Shown piece after piece: positions 48,641 to 59,107 of a DNA stretch of 64,000 bases. Every line of letters starts with the position of its first letter. The first letter of the stretch is position 1. The notes under the pieces were generated by a model. That model was not told the DNA's origin, did no database searches, and worked only from the letters and a program-made list of their open reading frames with translations. The position numbers and the translations under genes are program-made. The DNA is from Epilithonimonas hispanica. Its GTDB lineage: Bacteria; Bacteroidota; Bacteroidia; Flavobacteriales; Weeksellaceae. The stretch covers positions 91,612 through 155,611 of the forward strand of contig NZ_QNUG01000002.1 of NCBI RefSeq assembly GCF_003385395.1, written 5' to 3'.

Positions 48641-51055
48641 ATGCTAAACAACTGGCTCAAAATTGCCTTCATCAATTATAAAAAAAACTGGCTTTCCACG
48701 ATTATCAATCTGTTTGGATTAACGATTGGTTTGACCGGATTTATGCTCATTCTGATGCATTGGAATGATGAAGAATCCTACGAAAAATGGAATCCGAAGA
48801 AGGAAAATATCTACGCTTTCCAAACTCATAACAAGGCAGAAAATACTTATGGAAATAATATTTCTGTTCCAATGGCGGAACGCGCTGTAAAAGTGATTCC
48901 CGAAGTTAAAGATTATGTGTTGTTCAACGGCTCAGGAATGGGTTATAAAATGACTACGAAATACAAAACGGTTTATCAACAGGACGGGATGTCCGCTTCT
49001 GAAAGTTTTTTCAATTTCTTCCCGTTCAAATTGGTTTCAGGAAGTTATAAAGAGGCATTGAAAGGCGATAAAGTGATTGCGCTTTCCACAAAAGCGGCCA
49101 AAAATCTCTTCGGGAAAACCAATGTCGCAGGAGAAACTGTGAAAATCAATAATAAAAGTTTTGTTGTAACCGCAGTTTATGAATTGCCGACCGAAAATAG
49201 CCAGATAAAACCAGAATTTATCATCGCACCTTTTGAGCAGATGAAAAATGATAGAGAACAATGGGGAAATTTCAATTACGGATGTTTCTTTTTGCTAAAA
49301 CCGGGAACAGATGTGGAAGCTTTACAACAGAAATTCTACGACAATATCTTTTTATTTAGAGCAAAAAGAGATGCAAAAGATGATGGTGTAACTCCTGAAA
49401 AATATTTGGAATTATATGGTCCAACAGGAAGTTTGTTTACACCAATTGATGAGATTAAACTACACGCCAAAGCATCTTGGTTTGGAACTGGAGATTTCAA
49501 AACGATGATGATTCTCTTCACGCTTTCTGTTCTGATTGTTGTTTTGTCAGCTATTAATTTTATTAATCTGAAAACAGCTCAGGCTTCTCAAAGAGCTAAA
49601 GAAATAGGCATAAGAAAAGCGATTGGAAGCACAAAGTCAAATCTTGTTCTTCAGTTTTTATTGGAAACTTTTGTGATTTGTTTTGCTTCCTATCTTCTGT
49701 CTTTAGCTTTAACAGAATTGCTTTTGCCAAGTTTCAACAAGTTCTATAATAAGGAAATCGTGATGAATGACTGGCATATTTACTATTATTCATTTGCTAT
49801 GGTTTTGGCGGTTACGTTGATTTCGGGATTGATTCCGGCAACTTATCTCGCCAACTTCAAAGCTATTGAAACTTTGAAAGGAAATTTCGCCAGAAGCAAA
49901 CACGGCGTTTGGTTAAGAAACGGAATTTTGACTTTACAACTCATCATTTCATCATTCTTCATCATTGGAGGTTTGATTGTCAATAATCAGGTGAAATATA
50001 TGATGGACAAAGATCTTGGTTATAGTGGAAAGCAAGTTTTGTTAATTAATTTCAGTGAGAATGATGCAAAACCTTGGTTAAAATACGAACGTATCAAAAA
50101 TGAGATGAGAAAAATCCAAGGTGTTGAGGCGGTTTCTTATGGAGAAGCTGTTCCGGGAAGTGGCAGATTCAGCAATTCCAATATGGATTATATGGACAAA
50201 AGTATTTTCGCTCAGCACGGTTCTATGGATTACAATTACCTTCAGTTTATGAATGTCAAATTGAAAAAAGGACGTTGGCTAGACCCGAATCTCGCATCTG
50301 ACACTATCGCTAATGTTTTGGTCAATGAGGCTTTTGTGAACAAATTTGGATGGACAGATGACCAAGCTTTCAAGAACGAATTCCGTCCGGGATTTGACAA
50401 TAAACCTTATCATATTGTAGGAATTGTAAAAGATTTTAATATCCTGAATCCCAGAAAAGCTGTGGAACCTATCGTGTTTTTCCATTACAGGGAAACAGAA
50501 TGGAAACGATACGATGTTTATAATATCCAGTTGAAATTAAAAGCAGATGATATTGACGGGACTCTGAAAAGAATCAAAACCTATTGGCAGAATAATGTAG
50601 AACCGGGTTATCCTTTTGATTCTTATTTTATAGATAAAAAATTTGCTGAAAGTTTTGTGAAATATCAGAAACAGCAGACTTTGTTTACGATTCTGAATGC
50701 AATGGTTTTAATGGTAGCATTGCTCGGACTATTCGCTTTATCATCATTGATGATTGAGCAGAAACTGAAAGATGTCGCCATCAGAAAAACTTTAGGCGCA
50801 TCAGACGGAACTTTGATTGTTGGATTAACGAAACAATTCCTTTGGATAACGACGATTGCGGTTCTCATAAGTATTCCAATAAGTTACTATCTTATGAATG
50901 AATGGCTGAAAGATTTCGCTTACCGAATTGATATGCCGATTTTTCCATTCGTCCTCAGTTTGATTTTATTATTGATTTTGACATTCGCTGTTGTGAGTAT
51001 TAAAGCTTATCAAGCAACAAAAGTGAATCTTGTGAAATATCTCAAATACGAGTAA
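48641..51055 (+). CDS. FtsX/MacB-type ABC permease 1
   Basis: 804 residues from ATG 48641 (MLNNWLKIAFINYKKNWLST); an in-frame ATG at 48578 would only add repeat-encoded residues. Architecture: TM1 (about 22-42), MacB periplasmic core, FtsX domain 1 with three helices (about 285-400, QASQRAKEIGIRKAIGSTKS), then TM (about 425-445), second periplasmic core and FtsX domain 2 (about 685-795, LKDVAIRKTLGASDG). This double-FtsX layout is characteristic of Bacteroidota. Probably exports peptides, lipoproteins or toxic compounds via the MacA-like adaptor and TolC. Confidence 0.93.
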   Translation: MLNNWLKIAFINYKKNWLSTIINLFGLTIGLTGFMLILMHWNDEESYEKWNPKKENIYAFQTHNKAENTYGNNISVPMAERAVKVIPEVKDYVLFNGSGMGYKMTTKYKTVYQQDGMSASESFFNFFPFKLVSGSYKEALKGDKVIALSTKAAKNLFGKTNVAGETVKINNKSFVVTAVYELPTENSQIKPEFIIAPFEQMKNDREQWGNFNYGCFFLLKPGTDVEALQQKFYDNIFLFRAKRDAKDDGVTPEKYLELYGPTGSLFTPIDEIKLHAKASWFGTGDFKTMMILFTLSVLIVVLSAINFINLKTAQASQRAKEIGIRKAIGSTKSNLVLQFLLETFVICFASYLLSLALTELLLPSFNKFYNKEIVMNDWHIYYYSFAMVLAVTLISGLIPATYLANFKAIETLKGNFARSKHGVWLRNGILTLQLIISSFFIIGGLIVNNQVKYMMDKDLGYSGKQVLLINFSENDAKPWLKYERIKNEMRKIQGVEAVSYGEAVPGSGRFSNSNMDYMDKSIFAQHGSMDYNYLQFMNVKLKKGRWLDPNLASDTIANVLVNEAFVNKFGWTDDQAFKNEFRPGFDNKPYHIVGIVKDFNILNPRKAVEPIVFFHYRETEWKRYDVYNIQLKLKADDIDGTLKRIKTYWQNNVEPGYPFDSYFIDKKFAESFVKYQKQQTLFTILNAMVLMVALLGLFALSSLMIEQKLKDVAIRKTLGASDGTLIVGLTKQFLWITTIAVLISIPISYYLMNEWLKDFAYRIDMPIFPFVLSLILLLILTFAVVSIKAYQATKVNLVKYLKYE

Positions 51056-51064
51056 TCAATTATT

Positions 51065-51117
51065 AATGGTTAATTATCAATGATTAGCTAACCATTTACA
51101 ACTAATAATTAACCATT
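51065..51117. repeat. Inverted repeat between the two permease genes
   Basis: AATGGTTAATTA (51065-51076) is exactly inverted as TAATTAACCATT (51106-51117), ending at the base before the next ATG. Another pair of words (GATTAGC/GCTAACC-like) lies inside. Confidence 0.75.
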
Positions 51118-53547
51118 ATGATAAAGAATTGGCTCAAAATAGCAATCATCAATTATAAAAAAAATTGGCTTTCCACAATCATCAATATTTTGGGATTGAG
51201 TGTTGGGTTGTGCGTTTTTCTGTTGATATTTATTCATTGGCAAGATGAGAAATCTTACGAACAATGGATTCCGAATAAGGAAAATATCTATATGGTAGAA
51301 TTTCAGGTGGATAAAGATGCATACAATCCAGTCGTGAATTATCCATTTTTAATCAATGCTAAAATCAAATTTCCAGAGATAGAAAACTATTCAGTAATCA
51401 ATAATTGGATGGATTATAAACAAAAGCTGTTAGCTGATGGACGTTCTACTTTTACCAATCCCATTTTTGTAACAGAAGATTTTTTTAAGGTCTTACAGTT
51501 TGAAAAATTAGTGGGTTCTTATGAAAATATTTTTGTTGATGATAATTCCATCGCCATTTCAGAAGATATTGCCAAACAGCTTTTTGGTGATAGTTATTTG
51601 CAATCGATTGGTAAAACGATTACTACCGATAGCGACGGTAAAAAATTTGTGGTGCAGGCTATTTACAAATTACCGAACAAAGATCAAAAAACTGTTTTTC
51701 GTCCAGGATATCTTATCAGACAACCGTTTATCAATGATAATAAAGAACAGTGGACAAATTACAGCTACATAGGTTTTTTCAAGCTGAAACCGGGAACGGA
51801 TATCCATCAATTAGAGGCGAAGTTGTCCAAAATGCAGTCTGATCACGAGAAAATCAGTGCTAAAAAATATGGTTGGAGCATTGATTATGACACCAAAGCC
51901 TGGCTTACAAATATCAAGGACATAAAACTGGATGCAAAGTCAAGCGGGATTGATAAGGGAGATAAAAAGTCATTACAAATATTATTGTCGCTTTCAGTCT
52001 TACTTTTGATTTTGTCTTGCATCAATTTGATTAACCTAAAAATTGCACAATCATCCCAAAGAGCCAAAGAAGTTGGAGTAAGGAAAGTTATAGGAAGTTC
52101 TAAAATGGCTCTCATTATACAGTTTTTATTAGAAATATTTTTGCTTTGCTTGGTGGCTTACATATTAGCTTTTGCAATTGTTGAGATGATCCTGCCTTCT
52201 TATAACAAGTTTTTGGGTAAAGAAATAACTTTGGATAATGCCAGTGTTTTTATCTATACGGGTTTTTTGTTAGTCATTTTTTCGGTGATTTCAGGAAGTA
52301 TTCCGGCGATTTATCTTTCTAATTTTAAACCTATCAATACTCTGAAAGGGAATTTTGCAAGAAGTAAACAGGGCGTTTGGTTGCGTAACTCGATTCTCAC
52401 TTTACAGCTTATTATTTCATCGTTTTTTATCATTTGCTCACTGATTATCAATACGCAGGTTAACTATATGATGAAGAAAGATCTTGGTTTCCAGGGAGAT
52501 CAAGTATTTCAGATCAATTTTAATAAAACCAATTATATAGATAAAAATTTTAATGTCAGAAAATTCGAATTGCAAAAATCTAAGATCAAACAATTTCCTG
52601 GCGTTATTGATATCACATCTTCAGCGCAGACAATGGGAAATGGTGTTAGCAGTACATCAGGAGCTAGATATGTCAAAGATTCTACAAAAAGTACAGGCGC
52701 AGGTGTCGGAGCTATTGATTTTAATTATTTTGATTTCTACAAAATAAAGTTTGTAGCTGGAAGAGACCTTAATCCAAAATTAACTTCCGATACCGCAAAA
52801 TCAATCGTAGTAAACGAAGCTTTGGTTAAAGCATTAGGTTGGAATCCTAAACAGGCATTAGGCAAAGAACTCTCCAGCGGGATGGACGACAAACATAAAC
52901 GTATGGAAATTGTTGGGGTTGTGAAAGATTTCTACTATGCCGGCGTTCAAGATAAGGTGCAACCGGTTATTTTCTTCAATTACAGTAGAAATTGGGCAAA
53001 AAATCAGATGACGAATCTGCAAATCAAATTATCTGGAGATCATATCAATGAAAATGTCGAAACAATTAAAAAGTATTGGGAAACAGAAGTGGAACCTGGT
53101 TATCCTTTTAATGGCAATTTTGTTAACAAACAATTTGCCAAAACTTATGAAAGATTCCAGAAACAGCAGACGCTTTTCACAACTTTAAATATTGTGGTTT
53201 TGGTCATTGCATTGTTAGGATTATTCGCTTTGTCATCCTTATTAATCGAACAAAAATTGAAAGATGTTGCCATCAAAAAAACTTTGGGAGCAGACGAAAG
53301 AACAATTGTCTGGGATTTAACCAAAAGGTTTTTATTGATTTGTGTAATTGCAGTTTTCATCAGTATTCCATTTGGTTATTATGCGATGAACGAATGGCTG
53401 AAAGACTTCGCTTACAGGATCGATATGCCGATTTGGCCTTACGTTTTGAGTTTGTTTTTATTATTGATTTTAACATTCTTAGTCGTGAGTTTCAAAGCTT
53501 ACCGAGCAACCAAAATCAACCTTGTTAAATATCTGAAATACGAGTAA
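51118..53547 (+). CDS. FtsX/MacB-type ABC permease 2
   Basis: 809 residues, a tandem paralogue of the preceding gene: the start MIKNWLKIAIINYKKNWLST and the end LVKYLKYE are nearly identical, and the FtsX motifs QSSQRAKEVGVRKVIGSSKM and LKDVAIKKTLGADERT recur. The periplasmic cores differ more. The two may form a heterodimer with the ATPase at 47826, or be alternative partners. Confidence 0.93.
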   Translation: MIKNWLKIAIINYKKNWLSTIINILGLSVGLCVFLLIFIHWQDEKSYEQWIPNKENIYMVEFQVDKDAYNPVVNYPFLINAKIKFPEIENYSVINNWMDYKQKLLADGRSTFTNPIFVTEDFFKVLQFEKLVGSYENIFVDDNSIAISEDIAKQLFGDSYLQSIGKTITTDSDGKKFVVQAIYKLPNKDQKTVFRPGYLIRQPFINDNKEQWTNYSYIGFFKLKPGTDIHQLEAKLSKMQSDHEKISAKKYGWSIDYDTKAWLTNIKDIKLDAKSSGIDKGDKKSLQILLSLSVLLLILSCINLINLKIAQSSQRAKEVGVRKVIGSSKMALIIQFLLEIFLLCLVAYILAFAIVEMILPSYNKFLGKEITLDNASVFIYTGFLLVIFSVISGSIPAIYLSNFKPINTLKGNFARSKQGVWLRNSILTLQLIISSFFIICSLIINTQVNYMMKKDLGFQGDQVFQINFNKTNYIDKNFNVRKFELQKSKIKQFPGVIDITSSAQTMGNGVSSTSGARYVKDSTKSTGAGVGAIDFNYFDFYKIKFVAGRDLNPKLTSDTAKSIVVNEALVKALGWNPKQALGKELSSGMDDKHKRMEIVGVVKDFYYAGVQDKVQPVIFFNYSRNWAKNQMTNLQIKLSGDHINENVETIKKYWETEVEPGYPFNGNFVNKQFAKTYERFQKQQTLFTTLNIVVLVIALLGLFALSSLLIEQKLKDVAIKKTLGADERTIVWDLTKRFLLICVIAVFISIPFGYYAMNEWLKDFAYRIDMPIWPYVLSLFLLLILTFLVVSFKAYRATKINLVKYLKYE

Positions 53548-53630
53548 GCTGGGAGCTGGGTGAAGGAAGCTGGAAGGTTTGCAATTCGGAAATTATTTAA
53601 AATATAATATTAAAATCTTCCAACTTCCCA
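53548..53630. repeat. GGAAGCTGGAAG-type inverted words
   Basis: GAAGCTGGAAG (about 53567-53577) is inverted with one mismatch as CTTCCAACTTC (about 53617-53627). It fills the gap between permease 2 and tolC. Confidence 0.5.
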
Positions 53631-53659
53631 CATCCATCATCCAAACAAAATTCAAAAAA

Positions 53660-54949
53660 ATGAAAAAACTCTTCTTTATATTTTTAATCAATCTTTTCCC
53701 GGCTCAGCAAAGTTGGACACTCAAAGATTGTCTGGATTATGCATCGTCCAATCATCCGCTAATTAAACAATCTGCGGTTAATATTCAGAAAAATGACAGA
53801 CAGATTTCGGCTTCCAAAGGAATGTTGTTGCCGTCTATTGATGCTGGAATCAATCACAATTATAATTTCGGAAATGGTATCAATCAGCAAAATAATCAGC
53901 GGGAAGCAATCAATACACAAACTGATAATCTCTTTGCACAAGCCAATTGGGAGTTGATGAACTGGAGAAATTATCTCAATATTTCGTTGTCCAAAATCAA
54001 TAAGGAAAGTTCGATTTTCAAAATGAAACAGGCTCAGAATGAAGTCAAACTGAATGTCATCACAATGTTTTTCACTTATCAGAATAGCAAAAGTTGGTTG
54101 GAAGTTTTGGAAACGCAACTTTCAGGAATCGAAGACCAAATCAAACGTACCGAAAAAGAAGTAGAAATTGGGAATCGTCCGAAAAGTGATATCTATGACA
54201 TCAAAGCCAATCTTGGAACAATGCAGGAACAATGGGTTTCGGCAAAAAATTCACGAGACCTTTCCAAAATTAATCTTCTGAATGCGCTGGCGATTACAAA
54301 AGACACTTTGGATTTTACAATGACCGAGGAAAATTTGGGGAGCTCAAATTTCAATGATGCTAATTTCATCCAAAATCTTTTGGAGAAAAATCCCGCTTAT
54401 CAAACGACTTTGGCAGAAATCAAAGCTCAGCAAAAAAATGTTGAGCTTGCAAAATCGGCATATCTGCCTACCTTGAACGGTTCTTACACTTGGTCAAGTT
54501 TTTACACCAAGATTTTGGGACAACCTGCGACTGCCAATTTCTCAGACCAAATCAAAACCAACAAAAACCAACAGTTAGGATTTGGTCTCAATATTCCGAT
54601 TCTCAACAAACTACAGGTGAAAAACAATGTTGAGATTGCCAAACTGAATGTCATCAATTCCAATTACGACAAAGATATTATGATTAATAATTTGACTCAA
54701 AGCATCAATTCTATCAAAGCACAATTCCTGAATGCCCAAGAAAAGTACAATCTTTTGGAAGCCAATTTCGAAAACCAAAAATTATCATTCCAAAAATCCG
54801 AAGAAAAATACAAAGAAGGGTTAATGGACGCTTATACCTTTTTTGTCGTTAGAAATGGTTGGTTACAAGCAAATTATAACCTAATCAACAGCAAAAACGA
54901 CGTTGTCCAGCAAACCGAATTACTCAAAGTTTTTGAAGCTGGTTTTTAA
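53660..54949 (+). CDS. TolC-family outer-membrane channel protein
   Basis: 429 residues from ATG 53660, with signal peptide MKKLFFIFLINLFPAQQ. Mature start SWTLKDCLDYASSNHPLIK is the OEP signature. Two OEP repeats of long helices follow; the second begins near NPAYQTTLAEIKAQQKNVEL. It is the outer-membrane duct for the MacA-like/FtsX operon and last gene of the unit; a terminator follows. Confidence 0.93.
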   Translation: MKKLFFIFLINLFPAQQSWTLKDCLDYASSNHPLIKQSAVNIQKNDRQISASKGMLLPSIDAGINHNYNFGNGINQQNNQREAINTQTDNLFAQANWELMNWRNYLNISLSKINKESSIFKMKQAQNEVKLNVITMFFTYQNSKSWLEVLETQLSGIEDQIKRTEKEVEIGNRPKSDIYDIKANLGTMQEQWVSAKNSRDLSKINLLNALAITKDTLDFTMTEENLGSSNFNDANFIQNLLEKNPAYQTTLAEIKAQQKNVELAKSAYLPTLNGSYTWSSFYTKILGQPATANFSDQIKTNKNQQLGFGLNIPILNKLQVKNNVEIAKLNVINSNYDKDIMINNLTQSINSIKAQFLNAQEKYNLLEANFENQKLSFQKSEEKYKEGLMDAYTFFVVRNGWLQANYNLINSKNDVVQQTELLKVFEAGF

Positions 54950-54974
54950 AAAAATACATTATTATTTTCTCACG

Positions 54975-55013
54975 AATCCTTCTAGAGCTTAAAAGCTCGG
55001 AAGGATTTTTTTA
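54975..55013 (+). terminator. Terminator of the export operon
   Basis: AATCCTTC and GAGCTT pair with AAGCTC and GAAGGATT (54975-55007) with small bulges, then T7. Confidence 0.8.
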
Positions 55014-55072
55014 TTTAGTTTAGTCAAACCACTTTGTCAAACTTACTTTTTATAATTTTTGTTTCTCTTTGC

Positions 55073-55148
55073 TGAGTTTTACGCCTTTGCGAACCTTCAA
55101 ATTATTTCCAATAATGACAAAAAAACTTTGCGCTCTTTGCGTTTTATT
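55073..55148. repeat. CTTTGCG-word intergenic repeat
   Basis: CTTTGCTGAGTTTTACGCC, CTTTGCGAACC, AACTTTGCGCTCTTTGCG. Related to the words at 20811-20873. The 291-bp gap between tolC and topB otherwise shows no gene. Confidence 0.5.
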
Positions 55149-55240
55149 AGAATTATTAATTAACTTATTTTCAAAAAAACAACTTTTCTGATTTTAAATT
55201 TTTCCGCAACTTTGCTCCCCTTTCAAAAGCAAAAGAATCA

Positions 55241-57343
55241 ATGAAACTTTGTATTGCCGAAAAACCAAGCGTTGCCCGTGATATAGCCAAAGTTTTGGGT
55301 GCTACAACTCCCAAAAGCGGTTATATGGAGGGAAACGGTTATTGCGTGACTTGGACTTTTGGTCATCTTTGTACTTTAAAAGAACCACACGATTACGCCG
55401 AGCATTACAAATCTTGGGATTTAATTTTTCTCCCAATTATTCCCAAAAACTTCGGAATCAAACTGATAGATAACAATGGTGTTGAGAAACAATTTCAAAC
55501 CATAGAAAAATTGGTTCAGGAATGTGATGAGGTCATTAATTGTGGCGATGCTGGGCAAGAAGGAGAATTGATTCAACGTTGGGTGTTGCAGAAAGCTAAA
55601 TGCGACAAACCAATGAAAAGGTTATGGATTTCGTCCTTGACCGAAGATTCGATCAAAGAAGGTTTTGAAAATCTGAAACCTGCAGATGATTACAAAAATC
55701 TTTATTTGGCGGGCAATGCAAGAGCAATTGGAGATTGGCTTTTAGGAATTAATGCAACGAGATTATTCACGAAAAGATTTGGAGGAAACAAAGGCGTTTT
55801 ATCAATTGGACGCGTTCAGACACCAACTTTGGCAATGCTTGTTCAACGTCAGAAAGAGATTGATGCTTTTACGCAGGAAGACTATTGGGAACTCAAAACC
55901 AAATATCGGGAAGTGCTTTTCAGTGCTTCAATTGACCGGTTAAAATCTCTGGAAAAAGCAGAAAAAGGTTTAGAATATCTTAAACAAAATCAGTTTGAGA
56001 TTGTCTCTTTCGAGATCAAAGAAGGAAAAGAAAAGAATCCGAGATTGTTTGATTTGACGGGACTTCAGGTAGAAGCTAACAAAAAATATGGTTTCTCTGC
56101 AGAGCAAACTTTGAATTATATCCAAAGTCTTTACGAGAAAAAATATACAACTTACCCAAGAGTTGATACCACTTACTTGTCCGAAAGTCTTTACCCAAAA
56201 ATTCCCGGGATCCTTACAAGTATGACCATTTATTCGGAGTTTACAGCACCGTTGCTGACGCAGCCGATTCCAAAAACGAAAGCAGTATTTGATGATACCA
56301 AAGTAACCGACCACCACGCGATTATTCCAACCGAGATTCCGCCTTCCTCTAATTTAACAAGAGAAGAAAAGTTAGTTTACGATTTGGTAGCGAGACGGTT
56401 CATCGCCGTTTTTTACCCTGAATGTAAAATCTCCAATACCTTGGTAGAAGGTCAGGTTGGAACGATTCCTTTCAAAGCTTCTGGAAAACAAATTCTGGAA
56501 CCGGGCTGGCGAATTATTTATGCCAAAGACAAAAAAGACCAATCGGAGAAAGACGAAAAAGATAAGGACGAGGAACAAACTATTCCTGAATTCTTTGTTG
56601 GAGAAAAAGGCGACCACGAACCTTTGATTCATCAAGGAAAAACTTCGCCTCCAAAACCTTACACAGAAGCGACTTTGCTAAGAGCAATGGAAACTGCGGG
56701 AAAACAAGTGGAAGATGAAGAATTGCGCGAAATGTTGAAAAATAACGGAATCGGAAGACCATCAACACGAGCAAACATCATCGAAACTTTGTTCCGAAGA
56801 AAATACATCGAACGAAAAAAGAAGAACATTTTTGCTACTTCCATTGGTGTAGATTTGATTGATACAATAGAAGACGAAGTTCTCAAAAGCCCAGAACTCA
56901 CAGGAGAATGGGAATCAAAATTGAGAAAAATTGAAAAAGGCGAATACGAAGCCAACCAATTCAAAGAAGAATTGATAGAAATGGTGACGGATTTGACTCA
57001 AAAAGTCATCAGCGGAAAAGGAAAAGTCATTAATTTCGAAGAAGAAAAACCTGCTCCAAAAGAAAAAAAACCGAGAGTCAAAACCGAAATTATTTGGAAA
57101 GAAACCCAATGTCCTAAATGTAAATCCAATAATCTAATGAAAGGTAAAACCGCAGTTGGATGTTCCGATTATAAAGGTTGTGGTTTCAAAGTTCCGTTTG
57201 AGATATTCGGAAAAAAAATATCAGAAAAACAACTTCAGGATTTGATTCTGAAAAGTAAAACTTCCAAACTGAAAGGTTTTACTGGAAATCAGGAAGAAGG
57301 TGTTTTGATTATGAATGAAGATTTTTCAATTAGCATAAAATAG
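55241..57343 (+). CDS. topB: DNA topoisomerase III
   Basis: 700 residues, type IA. The TOPRIM domain starts MKLCIAEKPSVARDIAKVLG and includes INCGDAGQEGELIQRW. Catalytic Tyr is in YTTYPRVDTTYLSE (about residue 305). NNGIGRPSTRANIIETLF is the type IA family signature. C-terminal zinc-ribbon remnant with CPKC, then CSDYKGCGFKVPFEIFGKKI. It relaxes and decatenates DNA. A small Lys/Glu-rich insertion (KDKKDQSEKDEKDKDEEQ) lies near 430-447. Confidence 0.95.
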   Translation: MKLCIAEKPSVARDIAKVLGATTPKSGYMEGNGYCVTWTFGHLCTLKEPHDYAEHYKSWDLIFLPIIPKNFGIKLIDNNGVEKQFQTIEKLVQECDEVINCGDAGQEGELIQRWVLQKAKCDKPMKRLWISSLTEDSIKEGFENLKPADDYKNLYLAGNARAIGDWLLGINATRLFTKRFGGNKGVLSIGRVQTPTLAMLVQRQKEIDAFTQEDYWELKTKYREVLFSASIDRLKSLEKAEKGLEYLKQNQFEIVSFEIKEGKEKNPRLFDLTGLQVEANKKYGFSAEQTLNYIQSLYEKKYTTYPRVDTTYLSESLYPKIPGILTSMTIYSEFTAPLLTQPIPKTKAVFDDTKVTDHHAIIPTEIPPSSNLTREEKLVYDLVARRFIAVFYPECKISNTLVEGQVGTIPFKASGKQILEPGWRIIYAKDKKDQSEKDEKDKDEEQTIPEFFVGEKGDHEPLIHQGKTSPPKPYTEATLLRAMETAGKQVEDEELREMLKNNGIGRPSTRANIIETLFRRKYIERKKKNIFATSIGVDLIDTIEDEVLKSPELTGEWESKLRKIEKGEYEANQFKEELIEMVTDLTQKVISGKGKVINFEEEKPAPKEKKPRVKTEIIWKETQCPKCKSNNLMKGKTAVGCSDYKGCGFKVPFEIFGKKISEKQLQDLILKSKTSKLKGFTGNQEEGVLIMNEDFSISIK

Positions 57344-57355
57344 CTAATAAAATAA

Positions 57356-57388
57356 AACCCTTCCAGAGTTTCAAACTCTGAAAGGGTT
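57356..57388. terminator. Hairpin after topB
   Basis: AACCCTT-CCAGAGTTT pairs with AAACTCTG-AAAGGGTT around a 2-nt loop. No T-run follows, so it may be a dispersed palindrome acting as a weak terminator. Confidence 0.6.
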
Positions 57389-57464
57389 GAATCGTTTTAC
57401 TCTCGCAGATTTTACAGATTAGGCTGATGAATCTGCAAAATTCGCTAAATCAGCGAGAAATAAT

Positions 57465-58952
57465 CTACTTCACAACAATTGCTTTTTTCAAACTGCTGTC
57501 AACTTTATAATCTATAGATTGATTGATTTTCACATTTTCAAAAACGATATTCTGTGCATTCTTGCCAACAATTCCTTTTTACTTGTGATATTCACGTTTT
57601 TAAAGAAAAGATTTTCAATCAATTTCTCAGGAAGTCCACTGAAATTAAAAGCGGTTTCGGACGAAGAACAATTCACATTACTTACGTAAAAATCGTGAAA
57701 GTAAGGCACTTTGTCTCCCGTATGCTGCGCCGCTTCGCTTTCTTTTGTGCTTCCAACAGGCGCATCCGCATAGAACGTATCAAATAAAACTGCTTCCTTA
57801 ATAATATTTTTCATCTCGATATTATCGATGAAAATTTGACTCACATCGCCACCTCTTCCCGAGTTGCTTTTCACACGGATTCCGATATCTGTTCCATCAA
57901 AAGTACAGTTCGTAACGTAGATATTTTTCATTCCACCGTCCGTATTACTACCGATTACAAAACCGCCGTGACCTTCATTCACAGTACATTCTGCGATGAT
58001 GACGTTTTGTAAATTAGCTTCGCCATTTTTCGGAGTTCCGCTGGATTTCATACAAATTCCGTCATCGCTTGCGTTTACTTTTGTGTTGTAAATAATCACG
58101 TTTTTCGAAGCACTGATATCAATTCCGTCACCATTTTGAGCCCATTTCGGATTGTAAACCGTTGTATTTCTGATGACAAGATTGGTGATTTGTTTTGGAT
58201 TGATAACAAACTTCGGTGAGTTTCGGAAAGTTGGTCCATCAATCAAAAGATTCGTCACTTTAGATAAAGTGAACATCATTGGCCTTAAGAAATGATGAAT
58301 TTGCTCATACATATCTATTGTTGCGCCTGGTGTTTTCGTAATCACTTTTGCTAATTCTTCGCCATTTTTTGCAGCTGCACTTGGCCACCAGATTTTCCCA
58401 TCATCACTTAGGACGCTGCCTTGTTTTGCAAGTAATTCCTTCCATTGTGCATCCGTTATTTTGAATTTTTTCACAGGTCTCCAAGCTTCGCCCGCGCCAT
58501 CAAAAATTCCTTTTCCTGTAAAAGAAACATCTTTTAAATTATTTCCCCAGATTGGCGCCGTCACTTCAAATTTTCCAGCAGAAGTTTCTCTCAAAGGAAA
58601 TTTGTTTGATATCACTGCTGAACTGCACAATCGCACCTTCCTCAACGTGAAAATCGATTTTACTTTTTAATTCGATTGATCCAGTTAACCAAGTTCCTGC
58701 TGGAACAATCAGTCTTCCGCCACCGTTTTGAGCAATCGTAGCAATCGCTTTTTCGAATGCTTTTGTATTCAAGGTTTTTCCGTCTCCCACACCTCCGAAA
58801 TCCTTGAAGTTATAATCCTTTTGAGAGATTGTTGGCAAAACCATTTCTCCAAATTTGAAGGGTGCTTTCTGGATGTAGTAATTAATGTCATTTTTCTGAG
58901 AAGAAACTATTGCTGTCACAGAAAATGCGATACCTATTAAAAGTTTTTTCAT
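57465..58952 (-). pseudogene. Glycoside hydrolase family 28 (polygalacturonase-like), two frameshifts
   Basis: The N-terminus (58952) has a signal peptide MKKLLIGIAFSVTAIVSSQ, then YNFKDFGGVGDGKTLNTKAF and NGGGRLIVPAGTWLTGSIEL. After QFSSDI the frame shifts at about 58605 (one extra A in ATCAAACAAATTT) and continues KFPLRETSAGKFEV. The catalytic right-handed helix shows NGDGIDISASKNVIIYNTKV, NASDDGICMKSS with paired Asp, and EGHGGFVIGSN. A second shift in an A-run (57576-57580) breaks the last 28 residues, which otherwise run NAQNIVFENVKI to KKAIVVK and a stop at 57465. It would degrade pectin or rhamnogalacturonan if intact. Both shifts are 1-nt, one in a homopolymer, so base-calling error is possible. 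Confidence 0.85.
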
Positions 58953-59107
58953 TGTTATTGATATGAGTTCTTTTGATTGATTTTAAATCTATTGGTTAAA
59001 TTAAATTGTTGCTTAATAAAAAAAACAGAATTTTACAGAAATACATTATAGAAACATACTTATTACAATTCCGAATGCAGGTAAAATTAATCAAAATAAT
59101 GAATCAT

